DNA of 43,671 nt from JAVBPP01 sp031549535. Its GTDB lineage: Bacteria > Bacillota > Clostridia > Oscillospirales > Acutalibacteraceae. This document shows, piece by piece, positions 8,382 to 16,722 of the stretch. The position numbers and the translations under genes are program-made. Position 1 is the stretch's first letter, and every line of letters starts with the position of its first letter. The DNA is taken from contig JAVBPP010000051.1 of assembly GCA_031549535.1 (NCBI GenBank), positions 1-43,671 on the forward strand, given 5' to 3'. The notes under the pieces are model-generated. The model had not been told where the DNA came from. It saw only the letters and a list, made by a program, of their open reading frames with translations, and did no database searches.

Positions 8382-9664
8382 ATGAAACACATTTTAATCG
8401 GCGGCGCTTGGCCGTATGCAAACGGGTCGCTCCATATCGGGCATATCGCGGGCTTATTGCCGGGCGATGTTTTGGCAAGATATTACCGCGCCAAGGGCAA
8501 GGAGGTCTTTTATGTTTCGGGCAGCGATTGCCATGGCACCCCCGTTACCATCCGAGCGAAGCAAGAGGGCAAAAGCCCGCAGGAAATCAGCGATTTTTAT
8601 CACGAAGAATTTGTATCCGTTTTTCATGCGCTGGGGTTTAGCTATGATTTATACACAAAGACATCTGCAGAGCAGCACAAGCGTTTTGTAACACACTTGC
8701 ATTCACAAGGCGCTATCTGGACGAAGGACTGCGCGACCGCGCCATTACCCGTGACCTGGATTGGGGGATTGATGTACCGAAGGAAGGCTATGCGCAGAAA
8801 AAAATATATATTTGGGCGGAGAATGTGCTGGGTTATGCATCCGCCTCCAAAACCCTCTGCGAGGAGCGGGGCATCCCCTTTCAAGAGCTGTGGGGCGAAA
8901 ATGCACGGCATTATTATGTGCACGGGAAGGACAATATTCCCTTTCACACCATCATTTTACCCGCCCTGTTGCTTGGGCACGGCGGCAGTTTCCGGCTCCC
9001 GGACGATATCATCTCAAGCGAGCACCTCACCCTGGAAGGCAAAAAAATATCGACCAGTCAAAACTGGGCGATATGGGCGAAGGATCTGGTAACGCGCTAT
9101 CATCCGGATGCATTGCGCTACTTTTTTATTGCAAACGGCCCGGAAAAGCGGGATACGGATTTTTCATGGCAGGAATTCGTGGAGCAAAACAACAGCGAGC
9201 TGCTCGGCGCATACGGGAATTTGATTCACCGGACACTTGCCTTTCTGCTAAAGTACAAGGGCTCCGCTGTGCCAAACGGAAGATTGGAAACGGAGATTGC
9301 AACAACCATACAAGGGCTGTATGATTGCGCCGGAAGCCGCATAGAAAGCGGCCAATTCCGGGACGCCCTGGAGGATATCTTTGCGTTTGTCCGATTCGGG
9401 AACAAGTATTTTGACTCCCATCAGCCCTGGAAAACCAGAACCGATGCAGCGCAGGCATGCGACCAAACGCTGTTCAACTGCATCCAAATCATCGCGAACC
9501 TCGCCGTACTGCTTGCGCCCTTTTTGCCGTTTTCCTCAGCAGCAGTGTGCGATTGGTTGCATCTCCAAGCTACCTGGGCACCGCAATGGGTTGCGCCCGG
9601 CTATATTTTCCCTGAAATATCCGTTTTATTCGAGCGCCTGGAAACACCGGAGAATCACAAATAG
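8382..9664 (+). pseudogene. metG: Methionyl-tRNA synthetase with internal deletion and frameshift
   Basis: The first part (from ATG 8382) reads as a good class I MetRS N-terminus: GGAWPYANGSLHIGH (HIGH motif at residues 18-21) through TSAEQHKRFVTHL (residue 106). At about 8700 the homologous reading moves to another frame, resuming with FTRRYLDEGLRDRAITRDL at 8702 and continuing to the stop at 9664, including WAENVLGYASAS, HYYVHGKDNIPFH and the KMSKS-type loop GKKISTSQNW. The part expected between, roughly 80-100 codons carrying the zinc-knuckle cysteines of the connective domain, is absent. Translation from 8382 therefore leaves the correct frame and ends at 9092. The other fragment has an ATG at 8825 but no catalytic N-terminus. 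MetRS is essential, so another copy elsewhere or an assembly fault is expected. Confidence 0.85.
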
Positions 9665-10083
9665 CCTTTTAGACTTTGGATATTGCTCTCCTCTATTTGC
9701 AGCAGCTTATTTGCCAGCGTTTTCGTCTTCGCCGGCGCATTCGGATATTTTTTCAGATTCTTTGTAATGTCAATGACGCCCATGACGCTGCCCTGCATCA
9801 TCATTTCCGAAATGTGTGACGGGGAATGATTGGTCAAGGTCTTAAGCGCAATAGACATATATGCACCCAACTCCTGCGCCTTGGGAATACTTTTTTCGGT
9901 GTGCCCGTTTTCACGAAGCTGTTTCGCCGCCGCCTCGTTGACTGTTTGATATTCCTGAAGCTGGCTGTGAAGCTGATTGTTAAATTCCTGCTGTCCCACC
10001 TTCGTTTTAAGCTGTTCAATTGTTGTGATACCCATTTGGGAGTTTTGATAAATGTAGGTTAAAAACTCTTGATTTTGATCCAT
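9655..10083 (-). CDS. Small conserved helical protein of unknown function
   Basis: 142 residues, no signal peptide or membrane segment. The sequence is mostly amphipathic helix with regular heptad-like spacing (EFLTYIYQNSQMGITTIEQL, QLHSQLQEYQTVNEAAAKQL, MMMQGSVMGVIDITKNL). From memory it resembles a family of uncharacterised clostridial proteins of about 140 residues built from four helices, but I cannot name it. Start chosen at ATG 10083 with AAAGGAAG upstream. Its 3' end overlaps the 3' end of the broken metG by 10 bases in a convergent arrangement. Confidence 0.7.
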   Translation of the reverse strand: MDQNQEFLTYIYQNSQMGITTIEQLKTKVGQQEFNNQLHSQLQEYQTVNEAAAKQLRENGHTEKSIPKAQELGAYMSIALKTLTNHSPSHISEMMMQGSVMGVIDITKNLKKYPNAPAKTKTLANKLLQIEESNIQSLKGYL

Positions 10084-10101
10084 TGGAATTCTTCCTTTCT
10101 T

Positions 10102-10437
10102 TTATTGCAGCAGCTCCCGAATACACTGCGCCACCCAGTGCGCTGTGCACAGCGGCGGCGGTGCCATGCGCAGCAGAGAGTCTGCGTCACGCGGCAGGGC
10201 GGCAGGCAGGCTCCACTGCATATCCCCTGTGTGCAGCGAGAGCCTGTCCTCCTGCTGGCTGAGCACAACACGCGCCTGTTCCCGCCCCAGGCTGAGCTTT
10301 TGAGTATTGTTCCCCGCCACCGCCACCCCCAGCGCCGCCGCCGTTAGGCACAGGCAGAGAATTACGGTGAGCATATAGGCTTTGAGCATGCGAAATTCGC
10401 CGTGCGTAGGATGCTGTTCTGTTTGCTCTCGTTTCAT
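10102..10437 (-). CDS. Small membrane-anchored protein downstream of spoIIP
   Basis: 111 residues from ATG 10437, which has AGAAGGA upstream; longer upstream readings have no ribosome site and overlap spoIIP. A single hydrophobic segment (about residues 17-39, containing LTVILCLCLTAAALGVAVAG) suggests an N-terminal signal anchor. The rest, about 70 residues outside the membrane, has no recognised motif. It begins 16 bases after the spoIIP stop, so it may be co-expressed in sporulation, but that is only inferred from position. Confidence 0.6.
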   Translation of the reverse strand: MKREQTEQHPTHGEFRMLKAYMLTVILCLCLTAAALGVAVAGNNTQKLSLGREQARVVLSQQEDRLSLHTGDMQWSLPAALPRDADSLLRMAPPPLCTAHWVAQCIRELLQ

Positions 10438-10453
10438 GGTTATGACATTCCTT

Positions 10454-11644
10454 CTATTTTGTGTATTTGCGCAAGACCTCAATCAACGCGTTCCCAATCA
10501 AACGGGCGGAATACACCGCCTCCTCCAGGGTGTTGCCGTCGCTGCCCATTTCCACAAGCACATTGCAGGGGTGGAGGTTCATGGTATATAGCCGCTGGGA
10601 AAATAAAATGGGGCGGGTAAGGCCCGGATAGAGGGTTTCCATGGCCTGCTGCAGCTGCAACGCAAAGCGCAGATTTAGCTCCCAATCCGGAAAGTCTGTA
10701 ATCGCGCCCTCCTCTGCTCCCGAGATAAGCATGATTTGCGCAGCCTGTTTGCCGTTTATGGTGGCAACAGGCTTAATTTTGTTGCCGTTGTTCTGGTGCA
10801 TGGCGTCCCGGTGCACATCCAGCACCACGGCAATTTCCGGATATTGCTTGAGATATTCCTTTACTACACCGCGCGTGCGGTCATATGCACCGGAATAGGA
10901 TTGGTCGTGTATGCGCCTATCATGAATCACTTGATAGCCCGCCTGCTCCAGCTGTTTTTCAATTTCGTCACCCACGCGTATCACATTTTGTGCGGGGTCA
11001 TCGCTGCGCGCGGCATCCTTTTGCGTGTAGTAGTCCCTATCCAAAAGCTGATAGCTTTCCGTGGTATGGGTGTGAAACAACAATACAGCGGGCTTGGATT
11101 TATCCTTGATACTGAGCTTTGGTGCCTTTTCCAGCTCCTTCTGCACGTTGATGGTTTTGGTATCCGTCACATTTTTGACGCGGACATTTTTATAAATATC
11201 CGTTGTACCGGACTTTCCGTAATCCATGGCGACGAGCTTGCCTTTTTTCTCAAACTCTCCCTGCTTTTCCTTGCTAAGCGCCTGCGCCATGAGTGCCTTG
11301 ATATCCGGCGGCGTCACGGTCAAATCCACGGTTTTCTGCGTACTGCTCGTTTTTGGAGGAACGGCGTTGTTGCTTTTCGTCGGCTGGGTGGCCAGGAGCG
11401 TTGTTTTGTTTTGTGTCACAGGCAAAGTCGTCTGTTCCGGCAGGGTGGAGAGCACCGTGCTTTCCAAATACTGCCGCGCGAGCTGCGCCGCACCCTGCGG
11501 CATGGCAAGTCCGGCGCTCAGCAGGGCTGCCCCGGAAAGGCCGCCCGCGTGAAACACAGCGTAAGCCAGCGCACATAGTATGGGCAAAAACATGGCATAA
11601 TATCCCACTGATTTTGTTGTGTTCTGCTTTTTTTGCATTCTCAT
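10454..11644 (-). CDS. spoIIP: Stage II sporulation protein P (peptidoglycan hydrolase)
   Basis: 396 residues. SpoIIP is the amidase/endopeptidase of the DMP complex (with SpoIID and SpoIIM) that thins septal peptidoglycan to allow engulfment. A membrane anchor lies at about residues 15-45, followed by a Thr/Pro/Gln-rich linker. The C-terminal SpoIIP domain holds the zinc and catalytic motifs LLFHTHTTESY (about 188-198), VVLDVHRDA (about 269-277) and VEMGSDGNTLEEA (about 361-373). Start ATG with GGAAGGGCA upstream. It stands alone with one small downstream gene, without gpr, which often precedes it. Its presence implies that the organism forms, or its ancestors formed, endospores. Confidence 0.96.
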   Translation of the reverse strand: MRMQKKQNTTKSVGYYAMFLPILCALAYAVFHAGGLSGAALLSAGLAMPQGAAQLARQYLESTVLSTLPEQTTLPVTQNKTTLLATQPTKSNNAVPPKTSSTQKTVDLTVTPPDIKALMAQALSKEKQGEFEKKGKLVAMDYGKSGTTDIYKNVRVKNVTDTKTINVQKELEKAPKLSIKDKSKPAVLLFHTHTTESYQLLDRDYYTQKDAARSDDPAQNVIRVGDEIEKQLEQAGYQVIHDRRIHDQSYSGAYDRTRGVVKEYLKQYPEIAVVLDVHRDAMHQNNGNKIKPVATINGKQAAQIMLISGAEEGAITDFPDWELNLRFALQLQQAMETLYPGLTRPILFSQRLYTMNLHPCNVLVEMGSDGNTLEEAVYSARLIGNALIEVLRKYTK

Positions 11645-11765
11645 TGCCCTTCCTTGCTCTTATACTAATCTCATACATAACTATTCTCATACATACTATG
11701 AAGCGCGATCAAAGCATATGCAGGCGCCTGAGAATGTGAACAATTTGTAAATTACAAAAAAACCC

Positions 11766-11794
11766 TTGACGTTCACACGAACCTGTGATATATT
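11766..11794 (+). promoter_or_regulatory. Promoter of the DUF1836-SPFH gene pair
   Basis: TTGACG (11766-11771) and TATATT (11789-11794) with a 17-base spacer, about 90 bases before the ATG at 11885. The remaining intergenic stretch toward spoIIP holds two copies of the 10-mer CTCATACATA (about 11671 and 11686). Confidence 0.65.
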
Positions 11795-11884
11795 CATGTC
11801 TGCCGGTGATTTATTCTTATGACGTTTTAGTCTTATCCGGCGAACCGCATTGGTCGTCCAAAAAATTTGGAAGGAGGAGTAAGC

Positions 11885-12457
11885 ATGTTGGAGACGATGC
11901 CGGGCACCACCTACCCGGCCTGCCCTACGCTGGCAAGCGACGCATTTTCGGCCTTTACGCCGATTTTGAACGCCACCGGGGGGCTGACACTCTCGCAACT
12001 TTGCGACCTGATCGGCCTGAACGCCACCACAATCCAAAACTGGATTAAGCGCGGCTGGGTGATGAATCCGGAGGGCAAACGCTACCAGGAGGTGCAGCTC
12101 GCGCGCATCCTGCTCATCAACCTGCTGCGCGGGGCGATGCAGCTGGACCAAATCGTAGCGCTCATGGCGGCAATCAACGGTGCCGTTGCGGACCGTAGCG
12201 ACGATATTGTGCCAGACAGCCAGCTCTACAACTACTTCTGCAGCATACTCTGGGAGGTAGAGGAAACGCAGGCTCACGCGCAAGAGGAATTGCTGCAGAT
12301 GATTGACAGCAAAATCGCATCATACAGCGGCCCCCATGTGAGTGACAAAGAGCTCCTGCGCAGCGCACTTTTAGTTATGGTTCTGGCCTATCTTTCCTAT
12401 GAGCGCAAAAAAGAGGCCGAGGCAGTGTTTCAAAAAATAATGAATGGAGATACATAA
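11885..12457 (+). CDS. DUF1836 family protein, MerR-like helix-turn-helix
   Basis: 190 residues from ATG 11885, which has GGAGGAG seven bases upstream; a TTG six codons earlier lies over the ribosome site and is rejected. The region LTLSQLCDLIGLNATTIQNWIKRGWV (about 34-59) is a helix-turn-helix of the winged MerR-like type found in DUF1836 proteins, followed by a helical region (ILLINLLRGAMQLDQIVALM) and a C-terminal helical part. The biochemical role of the family is not known; DNA binding is inferred. It is followed after two bases by the SPFH gene, so both are probably translated from one transcript. Confidence 0.8.
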   Translation: MLETMPGTTYPACPTLASDAFSAFTPILNATGGLTLSQLCDLIGLNATTIQNWIKRGWVMNPEGKRYQEVQLARILLINLLRGAMQLDQIVALMAAINGAVADRSDDIVPDSQLYNYFCSILWEVEETQAHAQEELLQMIDSKIASYSGPHVSDKELLRSALLVMVLAYLSYERKKEAEAVFQKIMNGDT

Positions 12458-12459
12458 AC

Positions 12460-13344
12460 ATGGCTAAATTTTCAGTAGACGGGCAGGCAATTCGTCAGGG
12501 TAAATTGACGGGCAAACTTATCCTCGGGGGCGTGGCTCTGCTTTTGCTTCTCATTCTCGCATTTTCCTGTTTTGTGATCGTCCCCGCGGGACACACGGGC
12601 GTTGTCGTCACCTTGGGTAAGGTCTCTGACCGGATTCTATCGGAAGGGTTCCACATCAAGGCTCCGATTGTGCAGCAAGTGGAGAAGGTCTCCAATAAAA
12701 TTCAGGTGCAGGAAGTGGAGTCAGCCGCAGTTTCCAGAGACCTGCAGGCAGTGCGCAGCATCATTGCGGTCAACTACCGTGTCTCCCTGGATGCCAGCGC
12801 GAAGCTGTTTAAAAACATCGGCCGGGACTATCAGACCGTCATCCTGCTGCCCAACGTGCAGGAGAGCATGAAGTCCGCCACGGCAAAGTACACAGCGGAG
12901 GAATTGATTACCAAACGCGCCCAAGTGGGCGAGGAGGTTAAAACCACGCTGGAAAACAAGGTGAGCGAATACGGTATTTTTATCGAGAAGTTCAACATCG
13001 TAAACTTTGACTTCTCGGCTGATTTCAACGCCGCAATTGAGGCCAAACAGGTGGCGGAACAAAACCTGCTCAAAACCAAGACGGAGCAGCAGCAGGCCAT
13101 CGTTATCGCCGAAGCGGAAGCAAAAAAGCAAATCATTGCCGCCGAAGCCGAGGCAAAGGCCATCACAGCCAAGGCACAAGCGCAGGCCGACGCCAACAAC
13201 CTGCTCACAAAATCCCTCAGCCAGGTTTTGGTGGAATATCAAAAAATCCAGAAGTGGGACGGCAAAATGCCCGCAGTCACCGGCGGCAACGCTTTAATTA
13301 GCTTTGACGCGTTGCAGGGCAACAACACAACGGCGGAGCCGTAA
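12460..13344 (+). CDS. Prohibitin/SPFH-domain membrane protein
   Basis: 294 residues. One N-terminal membrane helix (about residues 20-43, GGVALLLLLILAFSCFVIVPAG) leads into the SPFH core (VPAGHTGVVVTLGKV, EGFHIKAPIVQQVEKVSNKI, DLQAVRSIIAVNYRV), then a long Ala/Glu/Lys-rich coiled coil (about 190-245, AEAEAKKQIIAAEAEAKAIT). This matches prohibitin/HflC-like proteins that build oligomeric cage-like membrane microdomains and modulate proteases. No NfeD or HflK partner lies next to it. It follows the DUF1836 gene by two bases with a GGAGA ribosome site, and is closed by a strong hairpin terminator. Confidence 0.92.
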   Translation: MAKFSVDGQAIRQGKLTGKLILGGVALLLLLILAFSCFVIVPAGHTGVVVTLGKVSDRILSEGFHIKAPIVQQVEKVSNKIQVQEVESAAVSRDLQAVRSIIAVNYRVSLDASAKLFKNIGRDYQTVILLPNVQESMKSATAKYTAEELITKRAQVGEEVKTTLENKVSEYGIFIEKFNIVNFDFSADFNAAIEAKQVAEQNLLKTKTEQQQAIVIAEAEAKKQIIAAEAEAKAITAKAQAQADANNLLTKSLSQVLVEYQKIQKWDGKMPAVTGGNALISFDALQGNNTTAEP

Positions 13345-13349
13345 TAAAG

Positions 13350-13431
13350 CTTACCTTAAAAACCGCTGTGAAACGTTATAAAATTCGTTTCACAGCGGTT
13401 TCCCTTTACTTTTTTGACCGAGTAAGGTAAG
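13350..13431 (+). terminator. Terminator hairpin nested in a larger palindrome
   Basis: A perfect 16-bp stem, AAACCGCTGTGAAACG (13360-13375) with CGTTTCACAGCGGTTT (13386-13401), is followed by a T-rich tract with six T (about 13410-13415). Outside it, CTTACCTTA (13350-13358) and TAAGGTAAG (13423-13431) form a second perfect inverted pair. The inner part would terminate the SPFH transcript; the outer arms could let it act on both strands or mark a small insertion. Confidence 0.8.
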
Positions 13432-13457
13432 ATGACTAGGCGAGGGAGGGCGTTTAT

Positions 13458-14480
13458 ATGCAGCAGCAACCGCATACCGTCAAGGCGCAATACCCTGCGG
13501 TGGATTTGATGAAATTTTTGCTCGCCATTGTCGTAGTTTCCATTCATACCGATCCGTTTACCGGAACGGCACTGAACGAGCCCTGGGGCATGATTACACG
13601 CGTCGCCGTACCGTTTTTCTTTCTCAGTTCCGCGTTCTTTCTGTTTCGTTCCCTGCCGCTCGAGAAGGGATTCTTCTGCGCAAACCGGGCAGCGGTTTGG
13701 AAAACGATTCGGCGTATACTGCTTTTATATCTGATTGCAAGCCTGGTTTATCTGCCTATTTCGCATTTGAAATTTGACGGCGGTATCCTGCAGCTGCTCT
13801 CTGCGCTGCTGTTTAAAGGGGTCTATTCCCATCTGTGGTTCTTGCCCGCGCTGGCGCTCTCCATTCTGCTCACGGCGCTTTTGCTGCAGGTTTTTCGCAC
13901 ACGCGCCGTGTTCCTCATCGCCCTGCTGTTCTACCTGGTTGCAACGCTGGCCACCAGCTACCACAGCCTAGTCATCCGCAGTGACAGCGCAAGGCAGTTT
14001 TATGACGCTTTGGACGGGTTTATGGGGGACCAGAACGCCTTTACGTATGGCTTTGTGTTTGTTGCCCTCGGCGCTTGGATTGCGCAAAAAAAACAGCAGC
14101 CCAACCTACGCTTTTGCCTTTGCGGGGCGGCGCTCGGCTTTGCTGCTTTGGCGGCGGAGGGCTTTGGGGTGACACATTTCCGGCTTTACAGTGGGCGGTT
14201 TTTGTTTTTTTCCCTTCTGCCGCTCTCCTATTTTCTGTTCACAGCCGCGCTCAGCCTACGCATAACAGAGCGCCGGGCTTATCCCTATCTCCGCAGGATG
14301 TCCACCAACATATATGTGTTCCACTATTTTTTTATCTACTTCGCCGTAACAGCCCTGTCTATCCCCAAGCACAGCATGACGGCGTTTTTGTTCAGCAGCG
14401 CGGCCAGTACCCTGTTTGCACTTTTGGTGGTGCTTCTTTCTGAAAAAAAGAAGCTGCACTGGTTGAAATATTTCTACTAA
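13458..14480 (+). CDS. Membrane acyltransferase, acyltransferase-3 family
   Basis: 340 residues, strongly hydrophobic, with about ten predicted membrane helices. The N-terminal helix carries the family's conserved His (MKFLLAIVVVSIHTDPF, His near residue 30), and RVAVPFFFLSSAFFLF follows, as in OafA/YrhL-type proteins that transfer acetyl or other acyl groups to cell-surface sugars. Later landmarks are WFLPALALSILLTALLL and YPYLRRMSTNIYVFHYFFIYF near the C-terminus, the usual last helices. The start has GGGAGGG upstream. The next gene begins 12 bases later and may be co-transcribed. The acceptor cannot be deduced. Confidence 0.85.
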   Translation: MQQQPHTVKAQYPAVDLMKFLLAIVVVSIHTDPFTGTALNEPWGMITRVAVPFFFLSSAFFLFRSLPLEKGFFCANRAAVWKTIRRILLLYLIASLVYLPISHLKFDGGILQLLSALLFKGVYSHLWFLPALALSILLTALLLQVFRTRAVFLIALLFYLVATLATSYHSLVIRSDSARQFYDALDGFMGDQNAFTYGFVFVALGAWIAQKKQQPNLRFCLCGAALGFAALAAEGFGVTHFRLYSGRFLFFSLLPLSYFLFTAALSLRITERRAYPYLRRMSTNIYVFHYFFIYFAVTALSIPKHSMTAFLFSSAASTLFALLVVLLSEKKKLHWLKYFY

Positions 14481-14492
14481 GGATGAGATTTT

Positions 14493-14852
14493 ATGACCCG
14501 TTATATCAATACCGAAAACGGCGGACGCATTGCAGTGATAGAGAGCGAAACCCCGATTTTGACGGATGTGCAGTCTGCCCTTGATTTGATTGCAACTGAG
14601 CAATTTGTGAGCGGATGTATGGCCGTCGCTATGTATAAATCCGCCGTTGCCCAGGCGTTTTTTGACCTAAGCACCGGAATCGCCGGGGAGATATTGCAGA
14701 AGTTTACGATATACAGGCAAAAAATCGCCATCATCGGCGATTTCTCAAGCTATCCCAGCAAAGCGCTGCAGGATTTTATTTATGAATGCAATCAGGGCAA
14801 TCAGGTGTTCTTTGTAGCGGACGAAGAGGAGGCTGTACGCCGGCTGACGTGA
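14493..14852 (+). CDS. DUF4180 domain protein
   Basis: 119 residues, soluble. The segments ETPILTDVQSALDLIATEQF, FFDLSTGIAGEILQKFTIYRQKIAIIGDFS and FVADEEEAVRRL match the DUF4180 family, an alpha/beta fold related to STAS/AbiEi-like small proteins of unknown function that is often found next to transcriptional regulators. Start ATG with AGGATGAG upstream, 12 bases after the acyltransferase stop. I know of no biochemical role. Confidence 0.8.
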   Translation: MTRYINTENGGRIAVIESETPILTDVQSALDLIATEQFVSGCMAVAMYKSAVAQAFFDLSTGIAGEILQKFTIYRQKIAIIGDFSSYPSKALQDFIYECNQGNQVFFVADEEEAVRRLT

Positions 14853-14867
14853 CAATTGTGCATTCTG

Positions 14868-14902
14868 CCAAATTTTGCATGTATTCTAAAAGGTGATTGG
14901 TA
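14868..14902 (+). repeat. Half copy of the 23493-23593 palindrome
   Basis: 35 bases matching the right arm of the element at 23559-23593 with about four differences (shared blocks CCAAATTTTGCA, GTATTCTAAAA and TTGGTA). The left arm is absent. It sits in the short gap between the DUF4180 gene and the convergent exported-protein gene. Confidence 0.7.
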
Positions 14903-14908
14903 TTAGGG

Positions 14909-15658
14909 TTACTTCCCCTTCCCTTGCTCGTATGCCTTGATATCCAGGCGGATGTCCGCATCCTGCTTACTGTCCCCGGTATAAATCTGCGCAAGCTTCC
15001 ACTTGCCTGCGGAGCGTTTTGCTGTGCAATGCAGTGTTCTGATTTCCGGGAAAACAGAATATTCCGGCGCGGCATCATCATAGTAAAAACGCAGGCGCAC
15101 TGTAAAGACGATTTTATCCTGCTCCACAGCCGTTACCGTAATATGGTATTGATTCATGACATAGCGTCCGTTGGGCTTGAAATAGATTTTGTCCGAAAAA
15201 TACGGCTGCCCACCCCGCTGTGAAATTGCGGAGTAGGTTTCTAATCTGTCTGTATAGCGGTAGAGCGCCTGTTGCTGTTCCGGCAGATAACAGTCCGTTA
15301 AAACGGCCTCAAGTTGCTTCACACTGCGCATCCCCTCATAAGCAAAGGGAAACAGTGTTTGCGCGTCACAGTCAATGCTCCGGCTCTGCGCATTTTTAAT
15401 TTCGTTGCAGTTGGCCGACTGCAGCATAACCAGATTGACCTCGGTGAGCTGCCGCAGCCGTTTCATCACGGAGTCCTCCACCGCGATGCCTTCGGATGCC
15501 ATTTCCGGCGGATCCACAACAAGCACGGAGCCGCCTGGCACCACCCCACCTGTCTCCACCGCAGCCTTGCCAATCAGCAGGCTAACCACCGGCACCGCCG
15601 CAATGCACAACAGGATGAGCACAACGGACAATATGATTTTTTTCAAATTCTTGCGCAC
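14909..15658 (-). CDS. Exported/membrane-anchored protein, paralog of its upstream neighbour
   Basis: 249 residues. N-terminal signal anchor (KKIILSVVLILLCIAAVPVV, residues 6-25), then an extracytoplasmic domain ending in a beta-rich region (YHITVTAVEQDKIVFTVRLRFYY, then GKWKLAQIYTGDSKQD). The ending GKWKLAQIYTG corresponds to GSWRLEQLYTG of the neighbouring gene, and both contain EVNLVMLQSAN / ENNIQCVSIFV-like segments, so the two are tandem paralogs. The fold resembles NTF2/DUF-type lipoprotein domains, but the function is not known. The GTG start directly abuts AGGAGGT; TTG at 15646 is an alternative with better spacing. Confidence 0.7.
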   Translation of the reverse strand: MRKNLKKIILSVVLILLCIAAVPVVSLLIGKAAVETGGVVPGGSVLVVDPPEMASEGIAVEDSVMKRLRQLTEVNLVMLQSANCNEIKNAQSRSIDCDAQTLFPFAYEGMRSVKQLEAVLTDCYLPEQQQALYRYTDRLETYSAISQRGGQPYFSDKIYFKPNGRYVMNQYHITVTAVEQDKIVFTVRLRFYYDDAAPEYSVFPEIRTLHCTAKRSAGKWKLAQIYTGDSKQDADIRLDIKAYEQGKGK

Positions 15659-15666
15659 ACCTCCTG

Positions 15667-16419
15667 TTATTGGTTCAGATAAGCACTCTGCGCTTGTTCG
15701 CGCATAAAGTTTTCCTCGTCATAGCCGGTGTAAAGCTGCTCCAGCCGCCAAGAGCCGTTTTGCTTCTGCGCGCGCAGCAACGGATAGCGGATAACATAGC
15801 GGTTCAGCGTGCTGCTCCAGTTCATCACATCGATATGAAACATACAGCTTTCTTGGTTTAAAGCTACCACATCAATGCTATAGTTACCCCAGCGCAGGTT
15901 TTGCGATTTTGAGGGGGTAAAGGAATCGCTGCGGCAAAAAACACCGCCGATTTCGTTATAGAGCGGGCGATTGGTGTTTTCAAAATTGCCTTGCAGCAAC
16001 GTGTTCGCCTCCAGCTCAACATAGGTGCGTTCCACCAAATCCCGCAGCTGATGCATGCTTTGTATCCGCTCGGACTGCACGGGGGACGCGGTGTAAAGAC
16101 CCATGGAAACACTGTGTAGTTTCTGTTTATTCACGGGCAGGCCGTTGCGCACAAAAATAGAAACGCACTGAATGTTGTTTTCCACCAGCTTGCGCAGGGT
16201 GCCCTCAAACTCCTTGCTGATGGGGATGGTTATCACGTTTTCCGGCCTGGTGCTCAACTCATCCCGCGAACGGACTGTGGTTGCGTCCCGTGTAAGCTCC
16301 TGCACCTGTGTGTGCAGCGAACGGCTGACAAACACGGCGCAAACCCAGGTGAAGCTCACGGCGAGGGCAACACAAACAACAGCCAGCGCAGCCAGCCGCC
16401 ATATTTTTCTTTTTTGCAT
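15667..16419 (-). CDS. Exported/membrane-anchored protein, first of a tandem paralog pair
   Basis: 250 residues from ATG 16419, which has AAAGGAGGGGGC upstream; readings that start further upstream lack a ribosome site. N-terminal membrane segment (about residues 7-33, LAALAVVCVALAVSFTWVCAVF), then an extracytoplasmic domain with segments ENVITIPISKEFEGTLRKLV and VVALNQESCMFHIDVMNWSS and the terminal GSWRLEQLYTGYDEEN. Same architecture and related sequence as the gene at 14909-15658, from which it is separated by eight bases. No catalytic signature recognised. The two products may act together at the cell surface. Confidence 0.7.
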   Translation of the reverse strand: MQKRKIWRLAALAVVCVALAVSFTWVCAVFVSRSLHTQVQELTRDATTVRSRDELSTRPENVITIPISKEFEGTLRKLVENNIQCVSIFVRNGLPVNKQKLHSVSMGLYTASPVQSERIQSMHQLRDLVERTYVELEANTLLQGNFENTNRPLYNEIGGVFCRSDSFTPSKSQNLRWGNYSIDVVALNQESCMFHIDVMNWSSTLNRYVIRYPLLRAQKQNGSWRLEQLYTGYDEENFMREQAQSAYLNQ

Positions 16420-16581
16420 ATTGCCCCCTCCTTTCCGGAAACGCCAAAATATAGTGTTGCAAAGTAAAACAGCTACACTATAGCACGTTTTTACAAGGCT
16501 ATCCACAGATAAAGTGAATTTAATCGTTTTTGTGTTTTCGGTTTATTGCTTTTTTTAAAATGTAAAGAATTGTTAAGAAAA

Positions 16582-16610
16582 TTGACAGAAATGTTAGAAT
16601 AATGTTATAG
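16582..16610 (+). promoter_or_regulatory. Promoter of the dockerin-protein gene
   Basis: Consensus TTGACA (16582-16587), 17-base spacer, TTATAG (16605-16610). The region 16420-16800 holds no gene: it contains this promoter, repeat copy B in the transcribed leader, and the ribosome site AGGGAGGT (16781-16788). Confidence 0.65.
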
Positions 16611-16618
16611 TCATAGCT

Positions 16619-16722
16619 GTTACTCCTGCACCAAACAGTAGTAAAAATTTTGCGGGTCAAAATCCCATACGGCCGAGCATTTCGACCCGCAAAATTAACT
16701 ACTGTTACGTGCCGAAGTAATA
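16619..16722 (+). repeat. Interspersed palindromic repeat, copy B
   Basis: Almost identical to copy A over about 100 bases, same orientation. Inner stem TTTTGCGGGTC (16648-16658) with GACCCGCAAAA (16684-16694); outer arms AACAGTAGT/ACTACTGTT. It lies in the 5' leader of the dockerin-protein gene, 9 bases after the -10 box. Confidence 0.9.

Noticed and set aside
10736..11578. A 280-codon open frame on the plus strand
   Set aside because: Antisense shadow of spoIIP, without a ribosome site or known motifs.
12531..13242. Open frames antisense to the SPFH gene
   Set aside because: They mirror the Ala/Glu/Lys coiled-coil coding region and carry no independent evidence.
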